In this document: positions 28,295 to 37,505 of the stretch, piece after piece
Position numbering within the stretch: position 1 is the stretch's first letter
Layout: each line of letters opens with the position of its first letter
Source: Oxalobacteraceae bacterium AB_14
GTDB lineage: Bacteria; Pseudomonadota; Gammaproteobacteria; Burkholderiales; Burkholderiaceae_D
DNA: 64,000 nt
Assembly: GCA_000381565.1 (NCBI GenBank)
Contig: KB906725.1
Location: 1,443,731 to 1,507,730 of the forward strand
Direction: 5' to 3'
The notes under the pieces: model-generated
What the model was told of the DNA's origin: nothing
The model's input: only the letters and a program-made list of their open reading frames with translations
Database searches by the model: none
Program-made: the position numbers and the translations under genes

Positions 28295-29911
28295 CTACGC
28301 ATATTTTCTCTGCTTGAAGTCGCGCAGGATCTCGTGCGCGGCGTTGTGTCCCGGCGCGCCGGTCACGCCGCCGCCCGGGTGGGTGCCGGCGCCGCAGGTG
28401 TACAGCCCGGCGATCGGGCCGCGATAATCGGCGTGGCCCAGCATCGGCCGCGCCGAGAACAGCTGGTCCAGTCCCAGTTGGCCGTGGAAGATGTCGCCGC
28501 CGACCAGGCCGAAGGTGCGCTCCAGGTCCAGCGGGCTCATGATCTGCCGGCCCAGCACGGACTGCTTGAAGTTGGGCGCGTAGTGGTTGACGGTCGCTAT
28601 CATCAGGTCGGCCACGGTGTCGCGGTGCTGGTCCCAGCTGGCGCCGTCGGGCAACTGCGGCGCCACGTGCTGGCAGAACAGGCTGGCCACGTGCTGGCCG
28701 GGCGGCGCCAGGGTCGGGTCCAGCGTGGACGGAATCAGCACTTCGACGATGGGCTTGCGCGCCCAGCCCAGCGCGCGGGCGTCGTGGTAGGCCCGCTCCA
28801 TGTAGTCGAGGCTGGGGGCGATGATGATGCCGCTGCCATGATGCTCCGCCATCGCCTTGCCGGGCAGGCAGCTGAAGTCCGGCAGCTCCGACAGCGCCAC
28901 GTTCATGCGGAAGGTGCCGGAGCCGCAGCGCCAGCCTTCCATGCGGCGCAGGAAGTCGGCGGGCAGGGCGGCCGGATCGACCAAGGACGTGTACAGCAGG
29001 CGCGGATTGAGGTTGGACACCACCACCCGCGCATCGAGCCGCTCGCCCTGCGCGGTGACCACGCCCACGGCGCGGCCCTGGGCTTGATCCTTACTCAGCA
29101 ACACTTCCCGGACGCCGCAGCCGGTGCGGATCTCGACCCCGCGCGCCTCGGCCGCCCTGGCCATCGCCTGCGTGATGGCGCCCATGCCGCCGATGGCGTG
29201 GCCCCACGCGCCTTTCTTGCCGTTCACCTCGCCGAACACATGGTGCAGCAGCACATAGGCGGAACCGGGCGTGTACGGACTGGCGTAGTTGCCGACGATG
29301 CTGTCGAAGCCGAAGGCGGCCTTGATCGGCGCGCTCTCGAACCAGCCGTCCAGATAGTCGCCGGCCGATTTGGTGAACAGGTCGAGCAGCTCGCGCTGGG
29401 TGGCCAGCGGCAGCTTGCGCATGCGGTTGCCCAGGCCGCCGGCCTTGATCAGCTCGGGCAGGGCGCTGAGCCAGCTGCCCTGGACCAGGTTGGGCGGCGT
29501 TTGCAGCACGGTGTCGCGCAGCAGTTCGGCGGCCACTTCCAGATGTTCGCCATAGGCTTGCAGGCGGTCGGCGTCGCGCCGGGAGAACTTGGCGACTTCC
29601 TCGGCGGTCTTGCCGGGGCCGACTTTCAGATAGCGGCCGTCGTCCAGCGGCAGGAAGTTCGACAACGGGCGTTCGACGATCTTCAGCCCTTGCCTGACCA
29701 GCTCCAGGTCGCGGATCACCTTGGGGTTGAGCAGCGAGACGGTGTACGCGGCCACGGAATTGCGGAAGCCCGGATGGAATTCCTCGGTCACCGCCGCGCC
29801 GCCGACCACGCCGCGCTGCTCCAGCACCGTGACTTTCAATCCTGCCTTGGCCAGATAGTGGGCACACACCAGGCCGTTGTGGCCGCCGCCGACAATGATC
29901 ACGTCGCGCAT
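28295..29911 (-). CDS. FAD-dependent oxidoreductase, phytoene-desaturase / PYROXD2-like
   Basis: 538 residues. N-terminal FAD-binding motif VIIVGGGHNGLVCAHYLAKAG with the acidic end of strand 2 (VTVLEQRGVVGGAA). The C-terminal FAD-contact segment reads LYTCGAGTHPGGGVTGAPGHNAA. The set resembles the amine-oxidase/carotenoid-desaturase superfamily, in particular the PYROXD2-like branch. No carotenoid genes lie nearby, so a pigment role is not supported. The start at 29911 follows GAGGAG; a much longer open frame to 30556 has no support. Divergent from an Lrp-type regulator, a likely regulator-target pair. Confidence 0.85.
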   Translation of the reverse strand: MRDVIIVGGGHNGLVCAHYLAKAGLKVTVLEQRGVVGGAAVTEEFHPGFRNSVAAYTVSLLNPKVIRDLELVRQGLKIVERPLSNFLPLDDGRYLKVGPGKTAEEVAKFSRRDADRLQAYGEHLEVAAELLRDTVLQTPPNLVQGSWLSALPELIKAGGLGNRMRKLPLATQRELLDLFTKSAGDYLDGWFESAPIKAAFGFDSIVGNYASPYTPGSAYVLLHHVFGEVNGKKGAWGHAIGGMGAITQAMARAAEARGVEIRTGCGVREVLLSKDQAQGRAVGVVTAQGERLDARVVVSNLNPRLLYTSLVDPAALPADFLRRMEGWRCGSGTFRMNVALSELPDFSCLPGKAMAEHHGSGIIIAPSLDYMERAYHDARALGWARKPIVEVLIPSTLDPTLAPPGQHVASLFCQHVAPQLPDGASWDQHRDTVADLMIATVNHYAPNFKQSVLGRQIMSPLDLERTFGLVGGDIFHGQLGLDQLFSARPMLGHADYRGPIAGLYTCGAGTHPGGGVTGAPGHNAAHEILRDFKQRKYA

Positions 29912-29978
29912 CGATATTCTCCTCAAATTCAATAGCATTATTGTGCGGACGGCTACGGCAAATTGCATTGCGCAAGCC

Positions 29979-30015
29979 GACGAATTGCGGGAATATACTG
30001 AGCAAACTGACGAAT
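29979..30015. promoter_or_regulatory. Candidate regulator sites between the oxidoreductase and Lrp-type genes
   Basis: GACGAAT occurs at 29979-29985 and 30009-30015, exactly 30 bp apart (about three helical turns) and in similar surroundings (CCGACGAATTGCGG, CTGACGAATATTTCGG). Lrp-type proteins often bind such phased sites. Short, so tentative. Confidence 0.3.
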
Positions 30016-30034
30016 ATTTCGGCAAAAGGAAAAC

Positions 30035-30460
30035 ATGGACGACATCGATCAGCAATTGCTGGCGCTGCTGCGCGAGAACGCGCGCGCCACCACCAGCGAT
30101 CTGGCGCGCAAGCTCGGCCTGTCGCGCACGACGGTGCAAAGCCGGATAGACCGGCTGCAGCGCTCCGGCGTGGTGATCGGCTACACGGTGCGCACCAGCG
30201 CCGACTATCGCGCCGGACTGGTGCGGGCGCTGGTGATGATCACCGCCACGCCCAAACTCACGCCCGGCATCGAAAGCGCTTTGCGCAAGCTTTCCCACGT
30301 GCGCACGCTGCATTCTGTAAACGGTATATATGATTTCATCGCCGGTGTCGAAGCGGGCTCGGTGGAGGAGCTGGACGGCGTGGTCGACCGCATCGGCGCG
30401 CTCGACGGCGTGGAACGCACCGCCACCTCGATCCTGATGACCACCCGCATCGACCGCTAG
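30035..30460 (+). CDS. Lrp/AsnC family transcriptional regulator
   Basis: 141 residues. N-terminal winged HTH (DDIDQQLLALLRENARATTSDLARKLGLSRTTVQSRI split over residues 2-39) and C-terminal RAM ligand-binding domain (about 62-140, VRALVMITATPKL ... VNGIYDFIAGVEAGS). Members form octamers that respond to amino acids. Transcribed away from the FAD oxidoreductase gene, its likely target. About 300 bp of AT-rich DNA follow. Confidence 0.92.
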   Translation: MDDIDQQLLALLRENARATTSDLARKLGLSRTTVQSRIDRLQRSGVVIGYTVRTSADYRAGLVRALVMITATPKLTPGIESALRKLSHVRTLHSVNGIYDFIAGVEAGSVEELDGVVDRIGALDGVERTATSILMTTRIDR

Positions 30461-30523
30461 GCATAACTCCATAAAAATCGGAATGCTCCTATGGTGCACG
30501 CGGGGCGTGCCCTTTTTCTCGGC

Positions 30524-30733
30524 TTTTACTAAAACGTGATAACCCTTACTACCCAACGCTAACCACCGATATTTCGCGCGAGTTTGCGATATTTTCGGAA
30601 CTAAACGGTGCTAAGCGGCTCTAACGAATATAGGCGGGAGAAATTAGTACCGCTTAGCGTTCGCAGAGGAATTTTTAGTAAGTGATCGCGCGCTGTAGTA
30701 CTGGTCAGTAGTGGTTAGCAGTGCTTAGTAAAA
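30524..30733. repeat. Nested inverted repeats in AT-rich intergenic DNA
   Basis: This gene-free stretch (30461-30756) holds three roughly concentric inverted repeats: TTTTACTAA (30524-30532) with TTAGTAAAA (30725-30733), GCTAACCAC (30558-30566) with GTGGTTAGC (30711-30719), and GCTAAGCGG (30610-30618) with CCGCTTAGC (30650-30658). CTTACTA (30545-30551) and TAGTAAG (30676-30682) add a fourth, off-centre pair. All share a CTAA/TTAG core. Possible uses are multiple protein-binding sites or a large cruciform. Confidence 0.6.
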
Positions 30734-30756
30734 ACCGATTTTAGGGAGCCCCCACC

Positions 30757-31437
30757 ATGTCCACGTATAGCCTCCATTTCCCGATCCGCGTGCCCGACGA
30801 TGTGCTCGTCGAATTGGGCGAATTCACAGGCACTTTCTGGTCGGATTCCTTTGCCCAGGAACCCTTCGTTATCGAGGCAATTCGCAACTACATCAAGCCC
30901 GCGCCGCCGGCCGCGCAGCAGCCTGCTGCGGCGACCGAGGCGGGATACCAATGGAAGCAGGTTTTCCTTCCCGAGGGAACAAGGCTACGCGCCAGCTTCG
31001 GCCGCCAGCCCTATTTCGCCACGGTGGTGGGGGCGGAAATCAAATATGACGGGCACGCGGTGTCGCCGTCCTGCTTTGCCAATCTGCACGGCAGCGGCAA
31101 CCGCAATGCCTGGAAGGCCGTCTGGCTGCGCCTTCCCGGCAGTAACGAGTGGCTGCTGGCCGACGTCTGCCGCTCGGCGCGCAAAGCGGCGATAGCGCGC
31201 TTGCACGAGGGCGGCGCGCCGGCAGACAAGCGCCCGGCGGACGTTGAATCCACCCCGGCACCGCCCGCTGAGCGTCGCCCGGCAGCGCGCCTGTCCGTGC
31301 CACGCCCAACCGGCATCCATGCGCCCGCCGCGCCGGCGCAGGGGCAGGGCCATGGCGTCCAGCGCAAGACCGGCTCGGGAAAAGCCGCCCGCCGCAGGAA
31401 GCGCCGCGCTGCGAAACACACACCGGCAAGTCCATGA
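30757..31437 (+). CDS. RAMA-like domain protein with basic tail
   Basis: 226 residues. Residues about 1-47 are unknown. Residues about 65-145 resemble the RAMA domain seen beside adenine methylases: GTRLRASFGRQPYFATVVG, IKYDGHAVSPSCFANLHG, RNAWKAVWLRLPG. RAMA domains are proposed to read modified DNA. The last ~75 residues are Pro/Ala-rich and end in a strongly basic, histone-H1-like tail (GKAARRRKRRAAKHTP), so DNA binding is likely. No methylase or nuclease gene is adjacent. GGGAGCCCCCACC lies before the ATG. It sits behind the nested inverted repeats, which may be its own operators. The domain call is by eye. Confidence 0.6.
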   Translation: MSTYSLHFPIRVPDDVLVELGEFTGTFWSDSFAQEPFVIEAIRNYIKPAPPAAQQPAAATEAGYQWKQVFLPEGTRLRASFGRQPYFATVVGAEIKYDGHAVSPSCFANLHGSGNRNAWKAVWLRLPGSNEWLLADVCRSARKAAIARLHEGGAPADKRPADVESTPAPPAERRPAARLSVPRPTGIHAPAAPAQGQGHGVQRKTGSGKAARRRKRRAAKHTPASP

Positions 31438-31451
31438 CGTGATCGGCCGAA

Positions 31452-31486
31452 AAAAAAACCGCGCGGCTTGCACCGGGCGGCTTTTT
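31452..31486. terminator. Shared terminator of RAMA-like gene and valS
   Basis: AAAAAACCGCGCGG, loop CTTGCA, CCGGGCGGCTTTTT: complementary with two mismatches, T-run on each strand. It sits in the 67-bp gap between the two convergent stops. Confidence 0.65.
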
Positions 31487-31504
31487 GCCAGGCGGCTGAC
31501 TGGA

Positions 31505-34312
31505 TCAGGCGGCCGGCAGCTTGGCGAACTGCTCGCGCATCTTGTCCAGCGTGGCCGAGAAGTTGGCGACGCGTTCCTTTTCCTGCGCCACCACCTCGGC
31601 CGGCGCGCGGGCGACGAAGCTTTCGTTCGACAGCTTGCCGTTGGCCTTGTTGATCTCGCCTTCAACGCGGGCGATCTCCTTGGCCAGGCGCTCGCGCTCG
31701 GCCTTCACGTCGATCTCGACCTTCAGCATCAGCTTGGTCGTGCCGACGATGGACACGGCGGCCGGCGATTCCGGCAGCGCGTCGACGATCTGCACTTCGG
31801 CCAGCTTGCCCAGCGACTGGATGTACGGTGCGAACACTTCCATCGCCGCCTTGTCGGCCGCATTGGTCGGCTCGACGATCAGCGGCACGCGCAGCGACGG
31901 CGCCAGCTGCATTTCGCCGCGCAGGTTGCGGGTGGCGTCGGTCAGCGCCTTGAGCTGCTGCATCCAGGCCTCGGCCGACTCGTCGATGGCGGCGGTGTTG
32001 GCGATCGGGTAGGGCTGCATCATGATCGAATCACCGGTCTTGCCGGCCAGCGGCGCGACGGCTTGCCACAGCGCTTCGGTGACGAACGGAATGATCGGAT
32101 GCGCCAGGCGCAGCACCACTTCCAGCACGCGCAGCAAGGTGTGGCGGGTGGCGCGCTGCTGGCCTTCGGTGCCGCTCTGCACCTGCACCTTGGCCACTTC
32201 CAGATACCAGTCGCAGTACTCGTCCCAGACGAACTTGTAGATGGTCGAGGCGATGTTGTCGAAGCGGTAGTCCTCGAAGCCCTTGGCCACGTCCAGCTCG
32301 GCTTTTTGCAGCAGCGAGATGATCCACTTGTCGGCGTTGGATAAGTTCAACGCGAGGTCGTCCACGCTGGCCGAGCAATCCTTGTCCTCGGTGTTCATCA
32401 GCACGAAGCGGGTGGCGTTCCACAGCTTGTTGCAGAAGTTGCGATAGCCTTCGGCGCGGCCCAGGTCGAAGTTGATGTTGCGGCCCAGCGAGGCGTAGGA
32501 CGCCATCGTGAAGCGCACCGCGTCGGTGCCGTAGGCGGCGATCCCCTCGGGGAACTCCTTGCGGGTGGCCTTGGCGATCTTCTCGGCCGCCTTCGGGTTC
32601 ATCAGGCCGGTGGTGCGTTTCTCCACCAGCGCGTCGATGCCGATGCCGTCGATCAGGTCGATCGGGTCCAGCGTGTTGCCCTTGGACTTGGACATCTTCT
32701 GGCCGGTCGAGTCGCGCACCAGGCCGTGCACGTACACCGTCTTGAACGGCACTTTGCCGGTGAAGTGCGCGGTCATCATGACCATGCGCGCCACCCAGAA
32801 GAAGATGATGTCGAAGCCGGTCACCAGCACCGTCGACGGCAGGAAGGCCTTGATGTCCGGCGTCTCTTCCGGCCAGCCCAGCGTGGAGAACGGCACCAGC
32901 GCCGACGAGAACCACGTGTCGAGCACGTCGTTGTCGCGGCGCAGCGCGCCGGTGCTGCCCTTGGCGGCCGCCTGCGCGATCGCTTCGGCCTCGGTCTTGG
33001 CGACGAAGATGTTGCCGGCGTCGTCGTACCAGGCCGGGATCTGGTGGCCCCACCACAGTTGGCGCGAGATGCACCAGTCCTGGATGTTGTTGAGCCACTG
33101 GTTGTAGGTGGTGCTCCAGTTTTCCGGCACGAACTTGATCTCGCCGCTGGCGACCTTGTCCAGCGCGGTTTCGGCGATCGATTTGCCCGGGAAGAAAGTG
33201 CCTTCCGGCGCCGGCTTGCTCATGGCGACGAACCACTGGTCGGTCAGCATCGGTTCGATGACGACGCCGGTGCGGTCGCCGCGCGGCACCATCAGCTTGT
33301 GCGGCTTGACCTGTTCCAGCAGGCCTTGCGCTTCCAGGTCGGCGACGATCTGCTTGCGCGCCACGAAGCGGTCCATGCCGCGGTAGGCCGCAGGCGCGTC
33401 GTCGGTGATCTTCGCTTCCAGGGTCAGGATCGACGGCATCGCCAGGTTGTGGCGCTGGCCGACGGCGTAGTCGTTGAAGTCGTGCGCCGGGGTGATCTTG
33501 ACGCAGCCGGTGCCGAATTCCTTGTCGACGTAGTCGTCGGCGATGATCGGGATTTCGCGCTCCGACAGCGGCAGCTTGAGCATCTTGCCGACCAGCGGCA
33601 GGTAGCGCTCGTCGGTCGGGTCGACCGCCACGGCGACGTCGCCCAGCATGGTTTCAGGACGGGTGGTGGCCACGGTCAGCGAGCCGCTGCCATCGGCCAG
33701 CGGGTACTTGATGTACCACATCGAACCGTCTTCCTCTTCCGACACCACTTCCAGGTCGGAGACGGCGGTGCCCAGCACCGGGTCCCAGTTGACCAGGCGC
33801 TTGCCGCGGTAGATCAGGCCCTGCTCGTGCAGGCGCACGAAGACGTCGGTGACGACCTTCGAGCGCGGCTCGTCCATCGTGAAGTATTCGCGCTGCCAGT
33901 CCGGCGAGGTGCCCAGGCGGCGCATCTGGCCGGTGATGGTGGAGCCGGATTTCTCTTTCCACTCCCACACCTTCTTGACGAATGCTTCGCGGCCGAGGTC
34001 GTGGCGCGAGATTTTCTGCGCGTCCAGCTGGCGCTCCACCACGATCTGGGTGGCGATGCCGGCGTGGTCGGTGCCCGGTATCCAGGCGGTGTTGTGCCCC
34101 AGCATGCGATGGTAGCGGGTCAGGCCGTCCATGATGGTCTGGTTGAAGGCATGGCCCATGTGCAGGGTGCCGGTCACGTTCGGCGGCGGCAGCTGGGTGC
34201 TGAAAGAAGGTTTGCCGGCGTCGATGGTGGCGGTGTAGTAACCGCGCTGTTCCCACTCGGTACGCCAGAATTGTTCAATGTCGGCAGGCTCGAAAGACTT
34301 GGCTAATTCCAT
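31505..34312 (-). CDS. valS: Valyl-tRNA synthetase
   Basis: 935 residues. Class I synthetase for tRNA-Val. HIGH motif as HMGH in [13 protein letters not shown] (about residue 51). The editing CP1 domain contains [24 protein letters not shown] is at about 540. The C-terminal ~70 residues form the coiled-coil arm ([21 protein letters not shown]) that clamps tRNA. Full length and intact. It converges on the RAMA-like gene and is divergent from the M28 peptidase gene. Confidence 0.97.
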   Translation of the reverse strand: MELAKSFEPADIEQFWRTEWEQRGYYTATIDAGKPSFSTQLPPPNVTGTLHMGHAFNQTIMDGLTRYHRMLGHNTAWIPGTDHAGIATQIVVERQLDAQKISRHDLGREAFVKKVWEWKEKSGSTITGQMRRLGTSPDWQREYFTMDEPRSKVVTDVFVRLHEQGLIYRGKRLVNWDPVLGTAVSDLEVVSEEEDGSMWYIKYPLADGSGSLTVATTRPETMLGDVAVAVDPTDERYLPLVGKMLKLPLSEREIPIIADDYVDKEFGTGCVKITPAHDFNDYAVGQRHNLAMPSILTLEAKITDDAPAAYRGMDRFVARKQIVADLEAQGLLEQVKPHKLMVPRGDRTGVVIEPMLTDQWFVAMSKPAPEGTFFPGKSIAETALDKVASGEIKFVPENWSTTYNQWLNNIQDWCISRQLWWGHQIPAWYDDAGNIFVAKTEAEAIAQAAAKGSTGALRRDNDVLDTWFSSALVPFSTLGWPEETPDIKAFLPSTVLVTGFDIIFFWVARMVMMTAHFTGKVPFKTVYVHGLVRDSTGQKMSKSKGNTLDPIDLIDGIGIDALVEKRTTGLMNPKAAEKIAKATRKEFPEGIAAYGTDAVRFTMASYASLGRNINFDLGRAEGYRNFCNKLWNATRFVLMNTEDKDCSASVDDLALNLSNADKWIISLLQKAELDVAKGFEDYRFDNIASTIYKFVWDEYCDWYLEVAKVQVQSGTEGQQRATRHTLLRVLEVVLRLAHPIIPFVTEALWQAVAPLAGKTGDSIMMQPYPIANTAAIDESAEAWMQQLKALTDATRNLRGEMQLAPSLRVPLIVEPTNAADKAAMEVFAPYIQSLGKLAEVQIVDALPESPAAVSIVGTTKLMLKVEIDVKAERERLAKEIARVEGEINKANGKLSNESFVARAPAEVVAQEKERVANFSATLDKMREQFAKLPAA

Positions 34313-34513
34313 GATTTGGCAGACTTATTTTATAAAATGCGTTTGGAGAAACGAACATTATAGATGACGCGGCAAGCCACGCCCACATTAGCGGCTTGTT
34401 AAACTCTGGACATTTCCCGCCCGGATGTCGAATTACGCAAGTTTTTTGACTCGCCCCTTTGAAGAGCATACCGTTGCCTGTCCCAATAATGTTTTTTAGA
34501 CATGGAGACGGAA

Positions 34514-36067
34514 ATGACAACTCGCATCATTGCTGTGCTGATCGCCGGCTTATTCGCCGGCGCCTCGGCTTCCGCGCTGGCCCAGTCCGACAAGGTCTGG
34601 ATCAGCGTCGGCGACGCCGCCTATGCGCAATTGCAGAAGGTCGCACCGCAGGTGCAGGCGCGCGAAAGCCGCGCCAGCTTCGCTGCCTCGGCCGGCCAGG
34701 AGAAGCTGCACCTGGTCGAAGTCGACGCGCAGCAGATGCTGGCGCTGTCGGCCGCCGTGCACCGCAAGCTGCGCCGCTGCGGCGGCTTCATGTTCCACGC
34801 CAGCGAGGCGGCCGGCATCGCCGCGCTCTCGCCGGCCAAGGACCAGGCCCGCACTGCGCAACTGGCGGCCGCGCGGCCGTCCTACGTGATCGGCCAGCAA
34901 AGCGTGGTCAATCCGATGCTGACGCAGATGCAGGCCAGCAACATCGGCCAGACCATCGTCGACATGTCGTCCTACGCCAACCGCTACTACACCACCAACA
35001 ACGGCGTCAACGCGTCGAACTGGCTCAAGCAGCGCTGGAGCACGATGGCGGCCGGCCGCAGCGACATCGCCGTGACCCAGTACACCCACGCCTCGTGGCC
35101 GCAGAAGTCGGTGATCCTGACCATCACCGGCAGCGACAACCCGAACGAAGTGGTGGTGCTGGGCGGCCACCTCGACTCGATCAACCAGTCCGGCACCAGC
35201 GAGACCACCAGGGCGCCCGGCGCCGACGACGACGCCTCCGGCATCGCCAGCATGACCGAGGTGCTGCGGGTGATGATCGCCAGCGGCTACAAGCCGCGCC
35301 GCACCATCAAGATGATCGGCTACGCCGCCGAGGAAGTGGGCCTGCGCGGCTCGCAGGACATCGCCCAGAACCACAAGGCCAACAACGTCAACGTGGTCGG
35401 CGTGATGCAGCTCGACATGACCAACTACAAGGGCTCGGTCAACGACATCTACCTGTACACCGACTACACCGACAGCGCGCAGAACAGCTTCGTCGGCAAG
35501 CTGATCACGACCTACCTGCCGACCCTGAAGGTCGGCTACGACCAGTGCGGCTACGCCTGTTCCGACCACGCGTCGTGGACCTCGGCCGGCTACTGGTCGT
35601 CGATGCCGTTCGAGGCCGCGATGGGCGAGGACGATCCCTACATCCACACCGCCAACGACACCTACGCCAACACCGGCAGCCAGGCCGACCATGCGCTCAA
35701 GTTCGCGCGCATGGCGCTGGCCTACGCGGTCGAGCTGGGCAGCGACGGCGCCGGCGTGACGCCGCCGGCCGAGCGCACCGAGACCTACACCGGCACCCTG
35801 ACGCGCGGCCAGACCCGCACCTACGGCCCGTACGCGGTGGCGGCCAACGGCAGCTTCAAGGCCGCGCTCAGCGGCAGTGGCGACACCGACCTTTACGTGC
35901 GCAGGGCCGGCGCCGCCAGCACCACCAGCTACGACTGCAAGTCCGACGGCCCGACCAGCACCGAGAGCTGCAGCGTGTCCTACGCCGCCAACGGCAACGC
36001 CTACGTGCTGCTGAACGGCTACGCGGCCTCCAGCTACACGCTGACCGTGACCTATCCGCCGCAGTAA
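34514..36067 (+). CDS. Secreted M28 family aminopeptidase with PPC domain
   Basis: 517 residues. Signal peptide to about residue 24 (ASASALAQ). Propeptide-like region to about 110, then the M28 catalytic domain with co-catalytic zinc ligands visible: GGHLDSI, ADDDASG, the general-base Glu pair in AAEEVGLRGS, MQLDMTNY, and the final His in YIHTANDTY. Two Cys in DQCGYACSD are as in Vibrio leucine aminopeptidase. A C-terminal pre-peptidase (PPC) domain (about 420-517, ETYTGTLTRGQTRTYGPY ... DTDLYVRR) is usually removed or guides secretion. The start at 34514 has GGAG at good spacing; ATG 34502 has none. Confidence 0.93.
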   Translation: MTTRIIAVLIAGLFAGASASALAQSDKVWISVGDAAYAQLQKVAPQVQARESRASFAASAGQEKLHLVEVDAQQMLALSAAVHRKLRRCGGFMFHASEAAGIAALSPAKDQARTAQLAAARPSYVIGQQSVVNPMLTQMQASNIGQTIVDMSSYANRYYTTNNGVNASNWLKQRWSTMAAGRSDIAVTQYTHASWPQKSVILTITGSDNPNEVVVLGGHLDSINQSGTSETTRAPGADDDASGIASMTEVLRVMIASGYKPRRTIKMIGYAAEEVGLRGSQDIAQNHKANNVNVVGVMQLDMTNYKGSVNDIYLYTDYTDSAQNSFVGKLITTYLPTLKVGYDQCGYACSDHASWTSAGYWSSMPFEAAMGEDDPYIHTANDTYANTGSQADHALKFARMALAYAVELGSDGAGVTPPAERTETYTGTLTRGQTRTYGPYAVAANGSFKAALSGSGDTDLYVRRAGAASTTSYDCKSDGPTSTESCSVSYAANGNAYVLLNGYAASSYTLTVTYPPQ

Positions 36068-36080
36068 AGGCGCCGCCACC

Positions 36081-36106
36081 GTCATTCCCGCCTGCGCGGG
36101 AACGAC
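36081..36106. repeat. Single REP-like palindrome
   Basis: GTCATTCCCGCCTGCGCGGGAACGAC: one unit of the family seen in pairs at 8830, 54381 and 59734. It sits 13 bp after the peptidase stop, where it could end transcription. Confidence 0.7.
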
Positions 36107-36165
36107 ACGGGCAGGCGGCCGCCCAATCTGGAGTATTCTTGAGCAATACACAACAGGAGACCCCG

Positions 36166-36981
36166 ATGCCCAGCTTTGAAACCTTGACCCTCAGCGTGGC
36201 CGACCATATCGCCACCGTGCGCCTGAACCGTCCGGAGAAATTGAACGCCATGAACCTGGCGATGTGGCACGACCTCCGCAGCGCCTTCCAGCTCATCGAC
36301 GCCACGCCCGAGATCCGCGTGGCGGTGCTCGAAGGCGAGGGCAAGGCCTTCACCGCCGGCATCGACCTGCAGATGATGATGGGCCTGGGCCCGCAGATCC
36401 GCGACGACTGCGACGGCCGCACGCGCGAGAACCTGCGCCGCGTGATCCTCGACCTGCAGGACACGCTGACCAGCCTGGAGCGCTGCCGCAAGCCGGTGCT
36501 GGCGGCCGTGCACGGCGCCTGCGTCGGCGGCGGCATCGACCTGATCTGCTGCGCCGACATGCGCTACTGCTCGGCCGACGCCTGGTTCAGCATCAAGGAA
36601 ATCGACATCGGCATGACCGCCGACGTCGGCACCCTGCAACGCCTGCCCAGGCTGATCGGCGAGGGCATGGCGCGCGAGCTGGCCTACACCGCGCGCAAGG
36701 TCGACGCCGCCGAAGCGAAAGACATCCGCCTGGTCAACCGCGTGTTCGACACGCCGGAGGCGCTGGGCGCCGGCGTGCGCGCGATCGCCGCCGACATCGC
36801 GGCCAAGGCGCCGCTGGCGATCCGCGGCGTGAAGGAAATGATCACCTACGCGCGCGACCACTCGGTGGCGGACGGCCTCAACTACAACGCCACCTGGAAC
36901 GCGGCCATGCTGATGTCGGCCGACCTGCAGGAAGCCATGATGTCGGGCATGAGCAAGCGCCCGCCGACGTTCAAGGACTAA
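36166..36981 (+). CDS. Crotonase family protein, dienoyl-CoA-isomerase-like
   Basis: 271 residues. Crotonase fold. The oxyanion-hole segments are EGKAFTAGIDLQMM and VHGACVGGGIDLICCADMRYC. The acidic residues of SIKEIDIGMTADVGTLQRLP match the ECH1 (delta3,5-delta2,4-dienoyl-CoA isomerase) pattern, not plain enoyl-CoA hydratase with its two Glu. It would isomerise conjugated dienoyl-CoAs in breakdown of unsaturated fatty acids. CAGGAGACCCC precedes the ATG. No other fatty-acid oxidation gene is adjacent. Confidence 0.88.
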   Translation: MPSFETLTLSVADHIATVRLNRPEKLNAMNLAMWHDLRSAFQLIDATPEIRVAVLEGEGKAFTAGIDLQMMMGLGPQIRDDCDGRTRENLRRVILDLQDTLTSLERCRKPVLAAVHGACVGGGIDLICCADMRYCSADAWFSIKEIDIGMTADVGTLQRLPRLIGEGMARELAYTARKVDAAEAKDIRLVNRVFDTPEALGAGVRAIAADIAAKAPLAIRGVKEMITYARDHSVADGLNYNATWNAAMLMSADLQEAMMSGMSKRPPTFKD

Positions 36982-36992
36982 CTCCGCCGGCC

Positions 36993-37223
36993 TTACCCGG
37001 CCTTCCGGTTCTTCCGGCTGTGTGGGGCAGGTACAGGCAGGTTCTCGAGTTGCAGAGCGGTAATGGTCGCGATTAACGCATCGCGTCCGTTGACGATCGC
37101 CTCCTCGACCGTCTCGCCATCGGAAATGCAGATTGAAAAATCTGGATAGCTGATCAGAAAACCTCCGCCTTCGTCCGGCGTCAGTGGCCGGATTTCATAA
37201 GGGTAATCATCCAGGTTGTTCAT
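36993..37223 (-). CDS. hicB: HicB-type antitoxin
   Basis: 76 residues. Partial RNase-H-like HicB fold: YEIRPLTPDEGGGFLISYPDFSICISDGETVEEAIVNGRDAL. It ends soon after this domain and lacks the usual C-terminal DNA-binding HTH/RHH, ending in RKNRKAG, so it may bind HicA without strong autoregulation. It overlaps hicA by 4 bases. Lower GC than neighbours, consistent with a mobile TA pair. Confidence 0.85.
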   Translation of the reverse strand: MNNLDDYPYEIRPLTPDEGGGFLISYPDFSICISDGETVEEAIVNGRDALIATITALQLENLPVPAPHSRKNRKAG

Positions 37224-37450
37224 AACGAGTTCCCTTTCACAAACGCCACAAACTGGCGCACATAAACAGGCTTAATGGTTCGATGTGCCGGAACGGGAAG
37301 GGTAGTACCGTCCGGTCGGCTAAATGTGCAGTGACTGCCTGTTTGTCTCCAGCAGATGCCGTGCCGCTTGGCTACAGTTTGCAGGTCGCGCAAATGCCAG
37401 TTCTGAGGATGCGCAGTCATGGCGGCAAACAGCTTTTCCGCAGTATTCAT
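37220..37450 (-). CDS. hicA: HicA-type mRNA interferase toxin
   Basis: 76 residues. Double-stranded-RNA-binding-like fold with the catalytic His in QTGSHCTFSRPDG (about residue 40) and the following PVPAHRTIKPVYVRQFV. It cleaves mRNA when free of HicB. The start at 37450 was chosen over 37486 because the shorter form gives the normal family length and begins at MNTAEKLF. First gene of the pair (toxin then antitoxin), the usual hicAB order. Confidence 0.87.
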   Translation of the reverse strand: MNTAEKLFAAMTAHPQNWHLRDLQTVAKRHGICWRQTGSHCTFSRPDGTTLPVPAHRTIKPVYVRQFVAFVKGNSL

Positions 37451-37505
37451 GGTATTGCTCTCGATTGGGTAGGTCAAGCTCAGCACAGCGCTTGGATTTA
37501 CCTTA

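Noticed and set aside
28295-30556. Longer 753-residue version of the FAD oxidoreductase
   Set aside because: The extension runs through the divergent Lrp-type gene and its promoter; a good ribosome site and the FAD motif fix the start at 29911.
34550-36151. 533-codon frame antisense to the M28 peptidase
   Set aside because: Gly/Val/Ala/His/Arg shadow sequence without any domain pattern.
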